In this document: positions 1-7,102 of the stretch, in pieces | Layout: each line of letters starts with the position of its first letter | How positions within the stretch are numbered: position 1 is the stretch's first letter | From: Dehalococcoidia bacterium | GTDB taxonomy: Bacteria; Chloroflexota; Dehalococcoidia; Lucifugimonadales; Lucifugimonadaceae | Direction: 5' to 3' | Assembly: GCA_028278465.1 (NCBI GenBank) | Contig: JANQEF010000124.1 | Coordinates: 1-20,146, forward strand | Length of the DNA stretch: 20,146 nt | Notes under the pieces: model-generated | Database searches by the model: none | The model's input: the letters and a program-made list of their open reading frames with translations, nothing else | What the model was told of the DNA's origin: nothing | Position numbers and translations under genes: made by a program

Positions 1-218
1 ACGGTGACGGCGCCAACGGGCTTCCCGGCCGAGAGCCAGAGGTTCACGGAATCGGAGGTCATCGGACCGGAGCCGTCTACGGTGCCGATGCCATCGTTCA
101 CGACCGCGCGGCCGTCTCGCCACACGCAAATCTGCGCACCGAGGTGCCAACTCTCTTCGATGCCGCTCTCGATTGCGGCAACGGTTTTCGGAAGGACTTC
201 GGCCAGGGGCCTGGTCAG
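1..218 (-). CDS. Beta-lactamase-family serine hydrolase, N-terminal part (runs off window)
   Basis: The first ~72 residues of a class C beta-lactamase/EstB/CubicO-like serine hydrolase are visible; the rest lies beyond position 1. After a short helix the chain reads HLGAQICVWRDGRAVV, the usual opening beta-hairpin, then an acidic/Gly turn and LWLSAGKPVGAV. SAGK fits the SxxK motif that supplies the nucleophilic Ser and catalytic Lys. Members are esterases, D-amino-peptidases or beta-lactamase-like enzymes; the substrate cannot be told from this fragment. An in-frame TAG lies only six codons upstream of the proposed start, and no ATG, GTG or TTG occurs before the conserved hairpin. The only sensible start is CTG at 218-216, preceded by GGAGG (231-227) at 8-nt spacing. 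Divergent from the aldolase operon. The family call is secure; the start is an inference. Confidence 0.8.
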   Translation of the reverse strand, partial: MTRPLAEVLPKTVAAIESGIEESWHLGAQICVWRDGRAVVNDGIGTVDGSGPMTSDSVNLWLSAGKPVGAVT

Positions 219-260
219 TTTGTGAACCTCCGACTATCAGGGATGCGAACGCGACCTCGA

Positions 261-291
261 ATTCTACCGAGGAGACGGCGCATCAGATCAA
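261..291 (-). promoter_or_regulatory. Candidate promoter of the serine hydrolase
   Basis: On the minus strand TTGATC (291-286) is followed after 19 nt by TAGAAT (266-261), five of six matches to the -10 consensus. Transcription would begin near 254, giving a leader of about 36 nt that contains the GGAGG ribosome site. The spacer is longer than ideal, so this is tentative. Confidence 0.35.
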
Positions 292-339
292 TCGCGCGGC
301 GCTTCCATCGCCGGTATCTGAGAACCTCGAAAGTAGCCT

Positions 340-368
340 TTGACGCCGCGCTCGCTGGCGACTAGGCT
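340..368 (+). promoter_or_regulatory. Candidate promoter of the aldolase-reductase pair
   Basis: TTGACG (340-345) and TAGGCT (363-368) are separated by 17 nt. The -35 box is near consensus but the -10 matches only about three of six positions. The start site would be near 375, about 50 nt before the aldolase ATG. A second perfect TTGACA at 378-383 has no convincing -10 downstream. Confidence 0.35.
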
Positions 369-425
369 TTCGCACCGTTGACACCCAGCGAGACCACCAG
401 ACTCCAGAACTCCCGGGCCGAATAC

Positions 426-1196
426 ATGAAGAAAAACACGCTGAAAGAGAAGCTGAACGCAGGCCAGGCCACGCTAGGACCCTTCGTCGGATTTCCTAGC
501 CCGGCGATCGTCGAGACGATGGGCTGGCTCGGCTTCGATTTCGTGATCATAGACTGCGAGCACGGGCCGATCGACTACGAGACGGCGGAGAACATGATTC
601 GTGCAGCGGAGCTTTCAGGCACAACCGCCATCGTGCGGATCGGCCTCAATGAGCAGCAGCACATCCAGCGATACATGGACGCCGGGGCCGATGGCGTCCT
701 GATCCCGCTCGTCAACAACGCCGAAGACGCGCTGAAGGTGGTCAACGCCGTCAAGTATCCGCCGATGGGCAAGCGTGGCGCGTTCTCCGGCCGTGGCGCA
801 CGTTTCGGAGTCGGCACGGGTCCCGACTACTTCGAAAAAGCAAACGAAGAGACGTTCGTGGCGATCCAGATCGAGACGCCGGAGTCGATCGAGAATGCAG
901 ACGAGATCATCGCCACGCCCAACGTCGATGCGGTGTTCCTGGGGCCGGGCGACCTGTCGCTCAACTTCGGATTCCCCGGCCAGATGGAGCACGAGAAGGT
1001 TGTCGGCGCCATCGAGTCGCTTGTCGGGAAGATCAAGGCGGCCGGTAAGCATGCCGGAACGCTCGGAAACTATCCCGCTCATGCAAAGTTCTGGCACGAC
1101 CGCGGCGTGAACTGGCTCGTCAGCGCAGCCACGCGACACATGATTGCTGGAGCTACGACGTACCTTGATGGCACAAGGGAAGCCCTGGGCGAGTAG
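426..1196 (+). CDS. HpcH/HpaI-family class II aldolase
   Basis: A 256-residue metal-dependent aldolase of the HpaI / 2-dehydro-3-deoxyglucarate aldolase (GarL) family, which cleaves 2-keto-3-deoxy acids to pyruvate plus an aldehyde. Visible active-site features: CEHGPIDYE with His46, Arg71 in IVRIG, Glu150 in QIETPESIEN and Asp176 in FLGPGDLS. These sit at the positions expected from HpaI (His45, Arg70, Glu149, Asp175, shifted by one). YPPMGKRG is the usual phosphate/carboxylate loop. Family length is about 250-265, so ATG 426 gives a normal protein; an in-frame TTG at 378 would add 16 residues unlike the family. No strong Shine-Dalgarno is seen. The reductase gene follows after 19 nt, so co-transcription is likely. 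The exact substrate is not determined. Confidence 0.9.
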   Translation: MKKNTLKEKLNAGQATLGPFVGFPSPAIVETMGWLGFDFVIIDCEHGPIDYETAENMIRAAELSGTTAIVRIGLNEQQHIQRYMDAGADGVLIPLVNNAEDALKVVNAVKYPPMGKRGAFSGRGARFGVGTGPDYFEKANEETFVAIQIETPESIENADEIIATPNVDAVFLGPGDLSLNFGFPGQMEHEKVVGAIESLVGKIKAAGKHAGTLGNYPAHAKFWHDRGVNWLVSAATRHMIAGATTYLDGTREALGE

Positions 1197-1215
1197 CGGC
1201 ACAGGCAACGCAGCA

Positions 1216-2112
1216 ATGAACCAGACCGAAAAGATAGGTTTCGTAGGGCTCGGCATCATGGGCCAGCCGATGTCGGGGCACCTGATGGCGGCCGGATACG
1301 AGGTTGCTGTCTACGATCTGCGGCGGGAGGCGATGGAGATAGCGGCCGAGCATGGCGCGACGCCCTGCGCAAGTCCTGCAGAGGTTGCCACTCTCTCCGA
1401 CATCATCATCACGATGGTTCCTGACTCACCAGATGTCGAAGCGGTGATATCGGGCGACGGAGGCATCCTCAGCGGCGTCCAGCGAGGCTCCGTCGTGATC
1501 GACATGAGCACCGTCGAGCCGGCAACTGGCCAGAGGATGGCCGATCTGCTGAGCGAGAAGGGCGCCGACATGCTGGACGCTCCGGTCACTGGCGGGGCGG
1601 TGGGAGCGCAGAACGCATCGCTCTCCATCTTCGTGGGTGGCGACGAAGCCGTGTTCGCGCGGTGCCGGCCAATCCTCGATGTTCTCGGCGCATCCGTCAT
1701 GTACATGGGCCGCGGGGGAATGGGGCACACCGCCAAGCTTGCGAACCAGATCCTCGGCGTCACAGCCATGCTCGGCGTTTCAGAGGCGTTCGTCCTGGCG
1801 AAGAAGGCGGGGCTGGACCTGGAGGCGTTCTGCGAGGCGGCGACGCAGGGAGCGGGCGATTCGTGGCACCTGCGCACGCTCGGTCCGAAGATCATCGCCG
1901 GCGACTTCGATCCCGGGTTCATGGCGAAGCATATGCGGAAGGACATGCGGCTCGCCGCCCAGACTGCGATCTCGCTCGATTCCCCGGCCCCTGTGACGGC
2001 GTTGATCGGCCAACTCTACGGCGCGCTGATGGCCGCCGGACTGGGCGAAGAAGGCCACCACGCCATCGTCAAGGTGATAGAGCAGATGGCGGACGCTGAG
2101 GCACGTGCGTAG
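1216..2112 (+). CDS. NAD(P)-dependent 3-hydroxyisobutyrate dehydrogenase-family reductase (possibly tartronate semialdehyde reductase)
   Basis: A 298-residue beta-hydroxyacid dehydrogenase. The Rossmann motif GFVGLGIMG (8-16) opens the protein; DMSTVEP (96-102) and DAPVTGGAVGA (121-131) are the substrate-binding strands; Lys174 in GHTAKLANQ is the expected catalytic lysine; KHMRKDMRLA (239-248) is the conserved C-terminal helix. The substrate loop has Thr (DAPVTGG) where many relatives have Ser. The ATG at 1216 leaves about six residues before the first beta strand, as in the family; the longer frame from 1144 lies mostly inside the aldolase gene. The neighbour suggests pairing: GarL-type aldolases release tartronate semialdehyde and GarR-type enzymes of this family reduce it to glycerate. 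That pairing is an inference; 3-hydroxyisobutyrate or another short hydroxyacid is equally possible. Confidence 0.88.
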   Translation: MNQTEKIGFVGLGIMGQPMSGHLMAAGYEVAVYDLRREAMEIAAEHGATPCASPAEVATLSDIIITMVPDSPDVEAVISGDGGILSGVQRGSVVIDMSTVEPATGQRMADLLSEKGADMLDAPVTGGAVGAQNASLSIFVGGDEAVFARCRPILDVLGASVMYMGRGGMGHTAKLANQILGVTAMLGVSEAFVLAKKAGLDLEAFCEAATQGAGDSWHLRTLGPKIIAGDFDPGFMAKHMRKDMRLAAQTAISLDSPAPVTALIGQLYGALMAAGLGEEGHHAIVKVIEQMADAEARA

Positions 2113-2121
2113 TTCGATTAG

Positions 2122-2158
2122 GACCGGCCGAGCCGCGATCCTCAAGACTCAGCCGGTC
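2122..2158. terminator. Possible hairpin between convergent genes
   Basis: GACCGGC (2122-2128) and GCCGGTC (2152-2158) form a perfect 7-bp inverted repeat with a 23-nt loop, spanning the gap between the reductase and Nudix stop codons. No T-tract follows on either strand, so if it acts in termination it is not a classical intrinsic terminator. Confidence 0.3.
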
Positions 2159-2640
2159 GTTGCTCCGGCCATCCAGTCCCGGATGATCCTGTCGTCGTGC
2201 TCGAACGCCAGCTCCGGCAGCTTGCCGGGATCGAATATTGCGGCGTCCAGCGCCTCATCTGCCGCCGCGAGCGCGCCACCCGTCACCTGCGCCTCATACA
2301 CGGCGAGCACAACGGGCTGATCTGGCTTCGAGTAGAGACCTACCAGGCGACCGGCGCTGACCTCGAGCTCCGTCTCCTCAAGCACCTCTCGCTCAAGAGC
2401 ACGTTCAACCACTTCGCCGCGGTTGACGTAGCCAGACGGGAAGCTCCACTTGCCGTATGCAGGCTCGATCCCGCGCCTCACCAGCACGATTCCGCTCTCA
2501 AGAGGAACGATCGCTGCGGCAGCGAGCTTCGGGTCGCTGTAGATGACCCGGTCGCATTCGGCGCACCTGCTGTGGCCGTTAGCCGCTGGCAGCAGTTCAG
2601 GAAGGCCCGAATGAGAGTGGTCGGCAGGAGTCGATGGCAT
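2149..2640 (-). CDS. Nudix hydrolase with N-terminal zinc-ribbon remnant
   Basis: A 163-residue Nudix pyrophosphohydrolase. The Nudix box runs from Gly70 to about Leu92: GYVNRGE, then seven residues, then REVLEETEL. It keeps the metal-binding REVLEE core, but the Gly normally two residues after the second Glu pair is replaced by Glu. Before it, GKWSFPSG is the usual lead-in strand. The N-terminus has a single CAEC pair (26-29) followed by VIYSDPK, as in Nudix proteins carrying a zinc ribbon (ADP-ribose/NADH pyrophosphatase-like), but the second Cys pair is missing. Substrate unknown; nucleoside diphosphate derivatives are typical. No Shine-Dalgarno is evident. TAGAAT (2654-2649) ends only 8 nt before the ATG, so the transcript could be leaderless. 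Downstream of, and possibly co-transcribed with, the HExxH gene. Confidence 0.9.
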   Translation of the reverse strand: MPSTPADHSHSGLPELLPAANGHSRCAECDRVIYSDPKLAAAAIVPLESGIVLVRRGIEPAYGKWSFPSGYVNRGEVVERALEREVLEETELEVSAGRLVGLYSKPDQPVVLAVYEAQVTGGALAAADEALDAAIFDPGKLPELAFEHDDRIIRDWMAGATTG

Positions 2641-2725
2641 CGACAGCCATTCTAGCGGCGCGCAGCAGGCCTCTCACAGATACGGCCGATCGGCACGAGA
2701 GCTGCCTGAAACCCAGATGCCGCCG

Positions 2726-3142
2726 CTACGCGACGTCAGACCGCTCCAGCGCGTCAAGGGCGTCTCGGGCTGTTGCCTGCAGCTCGTATGCCGGCGCCTC
2801 CACCGACGAGCTCTTTGCCATGACGCTGAGGTGCCTGATCCTCGCCCAGAGATGGCGTGCCCAGTAGCCGATGAACCCCCACTGTTGCCCCTGCTCGACG
2901 TGGTAGAGCTCGTGCCGGATCAAGGCCAGTTTGTAGGTGACCGGAATCTCACCTGACTCGTCGGTCTCGATGTACTTCGACTTGATCAGCACTGTCGCGT
3001 TCCGGGTCGGCCAGACTACGGTGAGCGCTGCGCCCATCTGCTGGTTGAGCGCGCGGAAAGTTGCGGCCGTCAGCACCGATTCAGGAACGCCTTGCGAAAG
3101 CAGGAACTGTCCGGCTGCGGAAGTTGGACTGATGCGGACCAT
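2726..3142 (-). CDS. Small HExxH protein, predicted zinc metallopeptidase-like
   Basis: A 138-residue protein with HELYH at 77-81, the zinc-binding and catalytic motif of zincin peptidases, in the context LIRHELYHVEQGQQWGF. A downstream EAPAYE (115-120) could provide the third zinc ligand, as in gluzincin-type minimal peptidases. There is no signal peptide or clear membrane segment; an aromatic-rich stretch follows the motif (GYWARHLW). I do not recognise a named family. It may be a true peptidase or an inactive zinc-fold protein. The start is supported by AAGGAG (3156-3151) eight nt before the ATG. It lies 54 nt downstream of the second permease on the same strand, so it may be the transporter operon's last or next-to-last gene; its link to peptide uptake is speculative. 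Confidence 0.75.
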   Translation of the reverse strand: MVRISPTSAAGQFLLSQGVPESVLTAATFRALNQQMGAALTVVWPTRNATVLIKSKYIETDESGEIPVTYKLALIRHELYHVEQGQQWGFIGYWARHLWARIRHLSVMAKSSSVEAPAYELQATARDALDALERSDVA

Positions 3143-3196
3143 GGCATGCGCTCCTTGACCAGCGGCGATAGCTTGCCGGTTGAGCTCAGCATGCCA

Positions 3197-4189
3197 TCAC
3201 CGGCTGCGCGGGTTAAACACATCCGTCAACGCATCGCCGAGTATATTCCAGGCGAAGATCAGCAGCCAGACCACCGCAATCGGCGCAAGCAGCTGCTCGG
3301 GATGCTGCGTTAGGACCGAGACCGCGGTGCTGCCGCGGCCCGTCGCCTCACCGATCATGATGCCCAGGCTCGGCCGCGGCGGCTGCACGCCGAGTCCAAA
3401 GAAGCTGAGTGCGATCTCGGTCCCTGCCACGGCGCCCATGCCGAACGAGACTGTCACGATCAGCGGGGAGATGATGTTCGGGAGGATGTGGCGGATGAGA
3501 ATGCGCGGTGTCGAGGTGCCCATCGCTCTCGCCGCTTCGACATAGTCGGCTTCGCGCAGCTGCAACACCTGGCCGCGCACGAGCCTCATCGTGCCAAACC
3601 AGCTCAGGGGCAGCAATGCGATGCCGATCACGATAAAGTCGACGAACCCTGAAGACACCAGGCCGGTGATGCCGCTGCTGTCCTCAAACGAGCGCGTCCA
3701 ATCGAGGATTCGCGGCCGCACCGTCGCCGCGAGCAGGATTATCAGCAGGATGTCAGGGAAGGCTGAAACGACCTCGCCGACCCTGGCGATGATCGTGTCC
3801 GCGGTCCCGCGGAAGTAGCCGGCGACCAGGCCGAGCGTCAGGCCCAGCAGCAGCGCGCCGGTCAGCAGCGAAGCCACCGTCACTATCACCGTCGTCTGTA
3901 TTCCCCAGAGAAGCCTTGTGTACGTGTCCCTGCCGAGGCGGTCGGTGCCGAGAAAATTCTCGGTGTCGGGGCCTTCCTGGGTCTTGAGCAGGTTCGTCTC
4001 CGAGTAGCCGTGCGTGTCGAGCACCGGCGCGAAGATTCCCGCGAGATAAATGATCGCGATCACGGTCAAAGCGATCATCCCGAGTCTCTTACGGCGAAGT
4101 CTCGAGAAGGCGAGTGAGAACTGGTTGCGGCCTCGAACGCTCCGGGTGTTTGGAGCTGACGGGCTCTCGTTGATGCTGTCCAGGCTCAT
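3197..4189 (-). CDS. Peptide/solute ABC transporter permease, DppC/OppC type
   Basis: A 330-residue inner-membrane permease. A ~35-residue basic cytoplasmic N-terminus precedes TM1 (about 38-55). LGTDRLGRD (80-88) is the hallmark OppC/DppC sequence. Several hydrophobic segments follow (about 100-125, 140-157, 182-197, 240-265, 301-320). The EAA loop that docks on the ATPase is at about 215-240 (DYVEAARAMG then RHILPN). GIALLPLSW and SFFGLGVQPP are typical. It follows the DppB-type gene by only 4 nt, so coupled translation is likely. Substrates of this family are oligopeptides, dipeptides, nickel or other small organic solutes; none can be chosen from sequence. No ATPase gene lies nearby. Confidence 0.93.
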   Translation of the reverse strand: MSLDSINESPSAPNTRSVRGRNQFSLAFSRLRRKRLGMIALTVIAIIYLAGIFAPVLDTHGYSETNLLKTQEGPDTENFLGTDRLGRDTYTRLLWGIQTTVIVTVASLLTGALLLGLTLGLVAGYFRGTADTIIARVGEVVSAFPDILLIILLAATVRPRILDWTRSFEDSSGITGLVSSGFVDFIVIGIALLPLSWFGTMRLVRGQVLQLREADYVEAARAMGTSTPRILIRHILPNIISPLIVTVSFGMGAVAGTEIALSFFGLGVQPPRPSLGIMIGEATGRGSTAVSVLTQHPEQLLAPIAVVWLLIFAWNILGDALTDVFNPRSR

Positions 4190-4193
4190 GGGA

Positions 4194-5123
4194 CTACTGC
4201 AACCTGATCCGCGGGTCGACGACCGTGTATGCGAAGTCGATCAACAGGTTGGCAAGCACCAGCATCGTGGCGCCGATTAGCACGATCGCCGTGATCACGG
4301 GGAAGTCCCTGGCGAATATCGAGTCGAGTGAGATCCGTCCCACGCCGGGGATGCCGTAGATGAGCTCGGTGATCAGCGATCCGGCGAAGAGGCTCGCAAA
4401 CGTGAAACCCATGATCGTCATGATCGGGATCAGGGCGTTGCGAGCGATGTGGCGGTAGTTGACCACCACTTCACTCAGCCCTTTTGAGCGAGCGGTGCGG
4501 ATGTACTCCTGCCCGAGGACGTCGAGGGTCGAGGCTCGCATCAGTCGCGTGAACACGGCGATGCCTGGAACGCCGATCGTCACCGCGGGCAGGATGATCC
4601 GTTTATCGAAGAATCCACCCCATCCGGAAACCGGCACCCAGTCGAGCTGCAACGCGAACAGCCAGATCAGGAAGGGAGCGATGATGAATACCGGCAGGGC
4701 GAACAGCGCGAGCGTGGTTAGGACAACCGCCGGATCACTCCATGTTCCCTGCCGCTTCGCGGCGTAGAAACCCAGCGGGATGCCGAACACCAGGGTGATC
4801 AGGAAGGCGGCGAAGTTCAACTGCGCTGAGACCCACAGCCTGGGCCCAAGGATCTCCCCGACCGTGCGGCCCTGGAACACGAAGCTCTCGCCGAAATCTC
4901 CCTGCAGCGCGTCCCATACGTATCGTCCCCACTGCTCGGCGATTGAGTCGTTGAGACCCAGCTGCTCGCGCAGCCGCTCGGCGGCTTCAGGAGAGTAGTT
5001 CTGGCCGAGCCTGACCTCGACAGGGTCGCCCGGGCCGTAGGTGCCGAGGATGAACACCACGATGGATACGATGACGAGCAGGACCGGCGTCCAGAGCAGT
5101 CTCCGCACCATGTAAGCAAGCAT
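4194..5123 (-). CDS. Peptide/solute ABC transporter permease, DppB/OppB type
   Basis: A 309-residue inner-membrane permease starting MLAYMVRRLLW, the usual DppB opening. TM1 spans about 10-28 and is followed by the periplasmic PGDPVEVRLG segment. FGIPLGFYAA (113-122) starts the BPD_transp_1 core. The EAA loop is EYIRTARSKGL then RHIARNALIP (about 206-233), and IYGIPGVGRI with ARDFPVI (255-277) is the conserved C-terminal part. It forms the heterodimeric channel with the following DppC-type protein. It is 117 nt downstream of the solute-binding protein gene on the same strand. A GGAG lies about 16 nt from the ATG, too far to be a good ribosome site; an ATG four codons later is possible but less typical of the family. 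Confidence 0.93.
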   Translation of the reverse strand: MLAYMVRRLLWTPVLLVIVSIVVFILGTYGPGDPVEVRLGQNYSPEAAERLREQLGLNDSIAEQWGRYVWDALQGDFGESFVFQGRTVGEILGPRLWVSAQLNFAAFLITLVFGIPLGFYAAKRQGTWSDPAVVLTTLALFALPVFIIAPFLIWLFALQLDWVPVSGWGGFFDKRIILPAVTIGVPGIAVFTRLMRASTLDVLGQEYIRTARSKGLSEVVVNYRHIARNALIPIMTIMGFTFASLFAGSLITELIYGIPGVGRISLDSIFARDFPVITAIVLIGATMLVLANLLIDFAYTVVDPRIRLQ

Positions 5124-5240
5124 CGGGAGACTCTGTACTCTCCTGTCCGGTCATGTCAAGCGGATATGGACGCGGAGCCTCACGTCGCAGCAGGTTCCAC
5201 CGGCACGCTGCATCCCTGATCAACCGCCCCAGGATCGCAA

Positions 5241-6944
5241 TTACCGGGCGTCAGTAACCCACACGTCCTTGAACTTGGGGATCGCTATCTGCGTGAACCG
5301 GTAATCTTGGACGCGCTGCTTGAGGAGAGCCTTTCGGTCGGTGTCGAACCAGAGCGGGAGCCACGCCGCCTCGTTGACGATGATCTCCTCAGCTTCCTGG
5401 TACAGCTCAACCCGCTTGGAGATGTCCTGCTCCGTCCTCGCCTGCTCAACCAGGCTGTCGACGGTGGCGTTCGAGTAGTTGCCCCTGTTCCCCTGAGTGT
5501 CCGAGTAGAACAGGATGTCGATGAAGTCCTGCGGGTCCGGGTAGTCAGCCTGCCAGGCGACGCCGCCCCAGGCCTGCAGCCTCTTGCGGTTCAGGTCCTG
5601 CAGGTAGGTTGCCCATTCGACCTGCTGAATCTCGACGTTCACGCCGAGGTCACGGCTCCACATGTCGGCGATCACCTCGACGTCGAGGCCCGGCGAACCG
5701 CCTGAGCCGGGAACAGTGACGATGATCCTCGGCCGACTCGACTCATCGGCGTACTTAGACTCCGAGAGCAGCTGCTTGGCGCGGTCGAGGTCGTAGCGGA
5801 GCCCATCGAGCTCAGGGTTGTAGCCGGGGAACTCCGGAGGGAGGATTCCGTATGCCGGCTCAAGCAGGTCGGCGAAGACCTGGCTCGATATCAGCTCCTT
5901 GTCGACCGCCAGGTTCAGCGCCTGCCTGAACTTCACATCGTCGAACGGCGGCTGATCCACGTTGAACCCGATGTACTGAACGCCGAACTGGGCAGGTGTT
6001 TCGACCAGGTCCTGGTTTAGCGGCTCCGTCGGGTCGTTGACCCTGTCCAGATCGGCGAGACCGACGCGCGTGATGTCGATCTCGTCGTTCTCATACATCG
6101 CCATCGACACGCCACCCGACAGGTTGAAGAACACCTCGTCGAGATAAGCGGGGCGTGACCAGTAGTTGTCGTTGCGGGCGAGGCGGATGCGCTGACCCAC
6201 TCTGTACTCGGCGAGCGTGAATGCGCCCGTGCCGACTGGACTGTCCGTCCAGCTTCGGCCGCCGCTCTCGACGTTCTCGCGGTTCAGCACATATGCAGTG
6301 GGGTACGTGAGCTTGGCCAGGAAGTAAGCCTTGGGCGCGTCGATCGTGATGCGGAGGGTGCGCTCGTCGATCACCTGTATGCCGCTTACGTCGCCGGCCT
6401 CACCGTTGATCAACGCCTCCATGCCAACGATGTCACCTAGATAGGTCTCGGCAACGGCCGAAGCGGTTTCGGGCCTCCCTGCACGTTCCATCGACCACTT
6501 GAAGTCCTGCGCGGTGACCGGATCGCCGTTGCTGAACGTTATGTCGGGCCGCAGCTTGAACTCATAGACCGTGCCGCTCTCCAGAACATCCCACGACTCG
6601 GCCAGTTCAGGAACGATCCTCAGGTTCTCATCGAGGCTGACAAGACCGGAGAACAGCTCGACTACGATGCCGAAAGAGGTCCCGTCCACGACGAGGTGCG
6701 GGTCGAGTGTCGGTGGGTCGGAGTAGACCTGTGTGAAGCGGTCGCCGGCGCGCGGGCTTCCCTCGGTGTCGCCTGTCGGGGTGCCATCACGAAGCTCCGG
6801 AGCGATGTCCGGAGCCGATGCGCGGGTTGGCACCGCCGTCGCTGTTGACTGCGCGGTCGGTTCGGAGCTTGAGCTGGATCCTCCGCATGCGACCGCCGCC
6901 ACTGAAACCAGGGCAACCGCCCAGAGAAACAGACTCTTTCGCAT
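5241..6944 (-). CDS. Family 5 extracellular solute-binding lipoprotein (DppA/OppA type)
   Basis: A 567-residue substrate receptor for the two permeases. The signal peptide is MRKS, then a hydrophobic core, then AAVAC with lipidation at Cys20, followed by a Ser/Thr-rich linker. The SBP_bac_5 fold shows as DPPTLDPH, LFSGLVSLDENLRIVPELAE, SPVGTGAFTLAEY ending in NDNYW, FNVDQPPFDDVKFRQALNLA and a C-terminal EEIIVNEAAWLPLWF. The start at 6944 gives a normal signal peptide; a frame extension to 7025 has no signal-like sequence. AGGA lies about 11 nt upstream. The ligand, peptide or other organic solute, is not predictable here. Long leader upstream with an inverted repeat at 6976-6995. First gene of the transporter operon. 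Confidence 0.93.
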   Translation of the reverse strand: MRKSLFLWAVALVSVAAVACGGSSSSSEPTAQSTATAVPTRASAPDIAPELRDGTPTGDTEGSPRAGDRFTQVYSDPPTLDPHLVVDGTSFGIVVELFSGLVSLDENLRIVPELAESWDVLESGTVYEFKLRPDITFSNGDPVTAQDFKWSMERAGRPETASAVAETYLGDIVGMEALINGEAGDVSGIQVIDERTLRITIDAPKAYFLAKLTYPTAYVLNRENVESGGRSWTDSPVGTGAFTLAEYRVGQRIRLARNDNYWSRPAYLDEVFFNLSGGVSMAMYENDEIDITRVGLADLDRVNDPTEPLNQDLVETPAQFGVQYIGFNVDQPPFDDVKFRQALNLAVDKELISSQVFADLLEPAYGILPPEFPGYNPELDGLRYDLDRAKQLLSESKYADESSRPRIIVTVPGSGGSPGLDVEVIADMWSRDLGVNVEIQQVEWATYLQDLNRKRLQAWGGVAWQADYPDPQDFIDILFYSDTQGNRGNYSNATVDSLVEQARTEQDISKRVELYQEAEEIIVNEAAWLPLWFDTDRKALLKQRVQDYRFTQIAIPKFKDVWVTDAR

Positions 6945-6975
6945 CGATACGTCAGTCCTGGCTAAATCACTCGAA

Positions 6976-6995
6976 CCGGCACAGTTAACTGCCGG
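6976..6995. repeat. Inverted repeat in leader of the solute-binding protein gene
   Basis: CCGGC (6976-6980) and GCCGG (6991-6995) flank a palindromic core, CAGTTAACTG (6982-6991). It sits 32-51 nt upstream of the ATG at 6944 on the minus strand. It could be an operator for a dimeric regulator or an RNA hairpin. No regulator gene is nearby. Confidence 0.4.
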
Positions 6996-7102
6996 CTCGT
7001 ACTGGGAATCTTGGATGCGAACCATGAACCTGGAGTTACATGTCGCCTTCGGAAGCTGTTACGCCAGATTACATCAACCGGATTGACACAAACCCTGGCT
7101 TA

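Noticed and set aside
378..425. TTG at 378 as the aldolase start
   Set aside because: It adds 16 residues not typical of HpaI and has no ribosome site; starting at 426 places the active-site residues at their usual numbers.
615..1259. 214-codon minus-strand frame opposite the aldolase
   Set aside because: The aldolase on the plus strand has a full set of active-site residues; the antisense frame has none.
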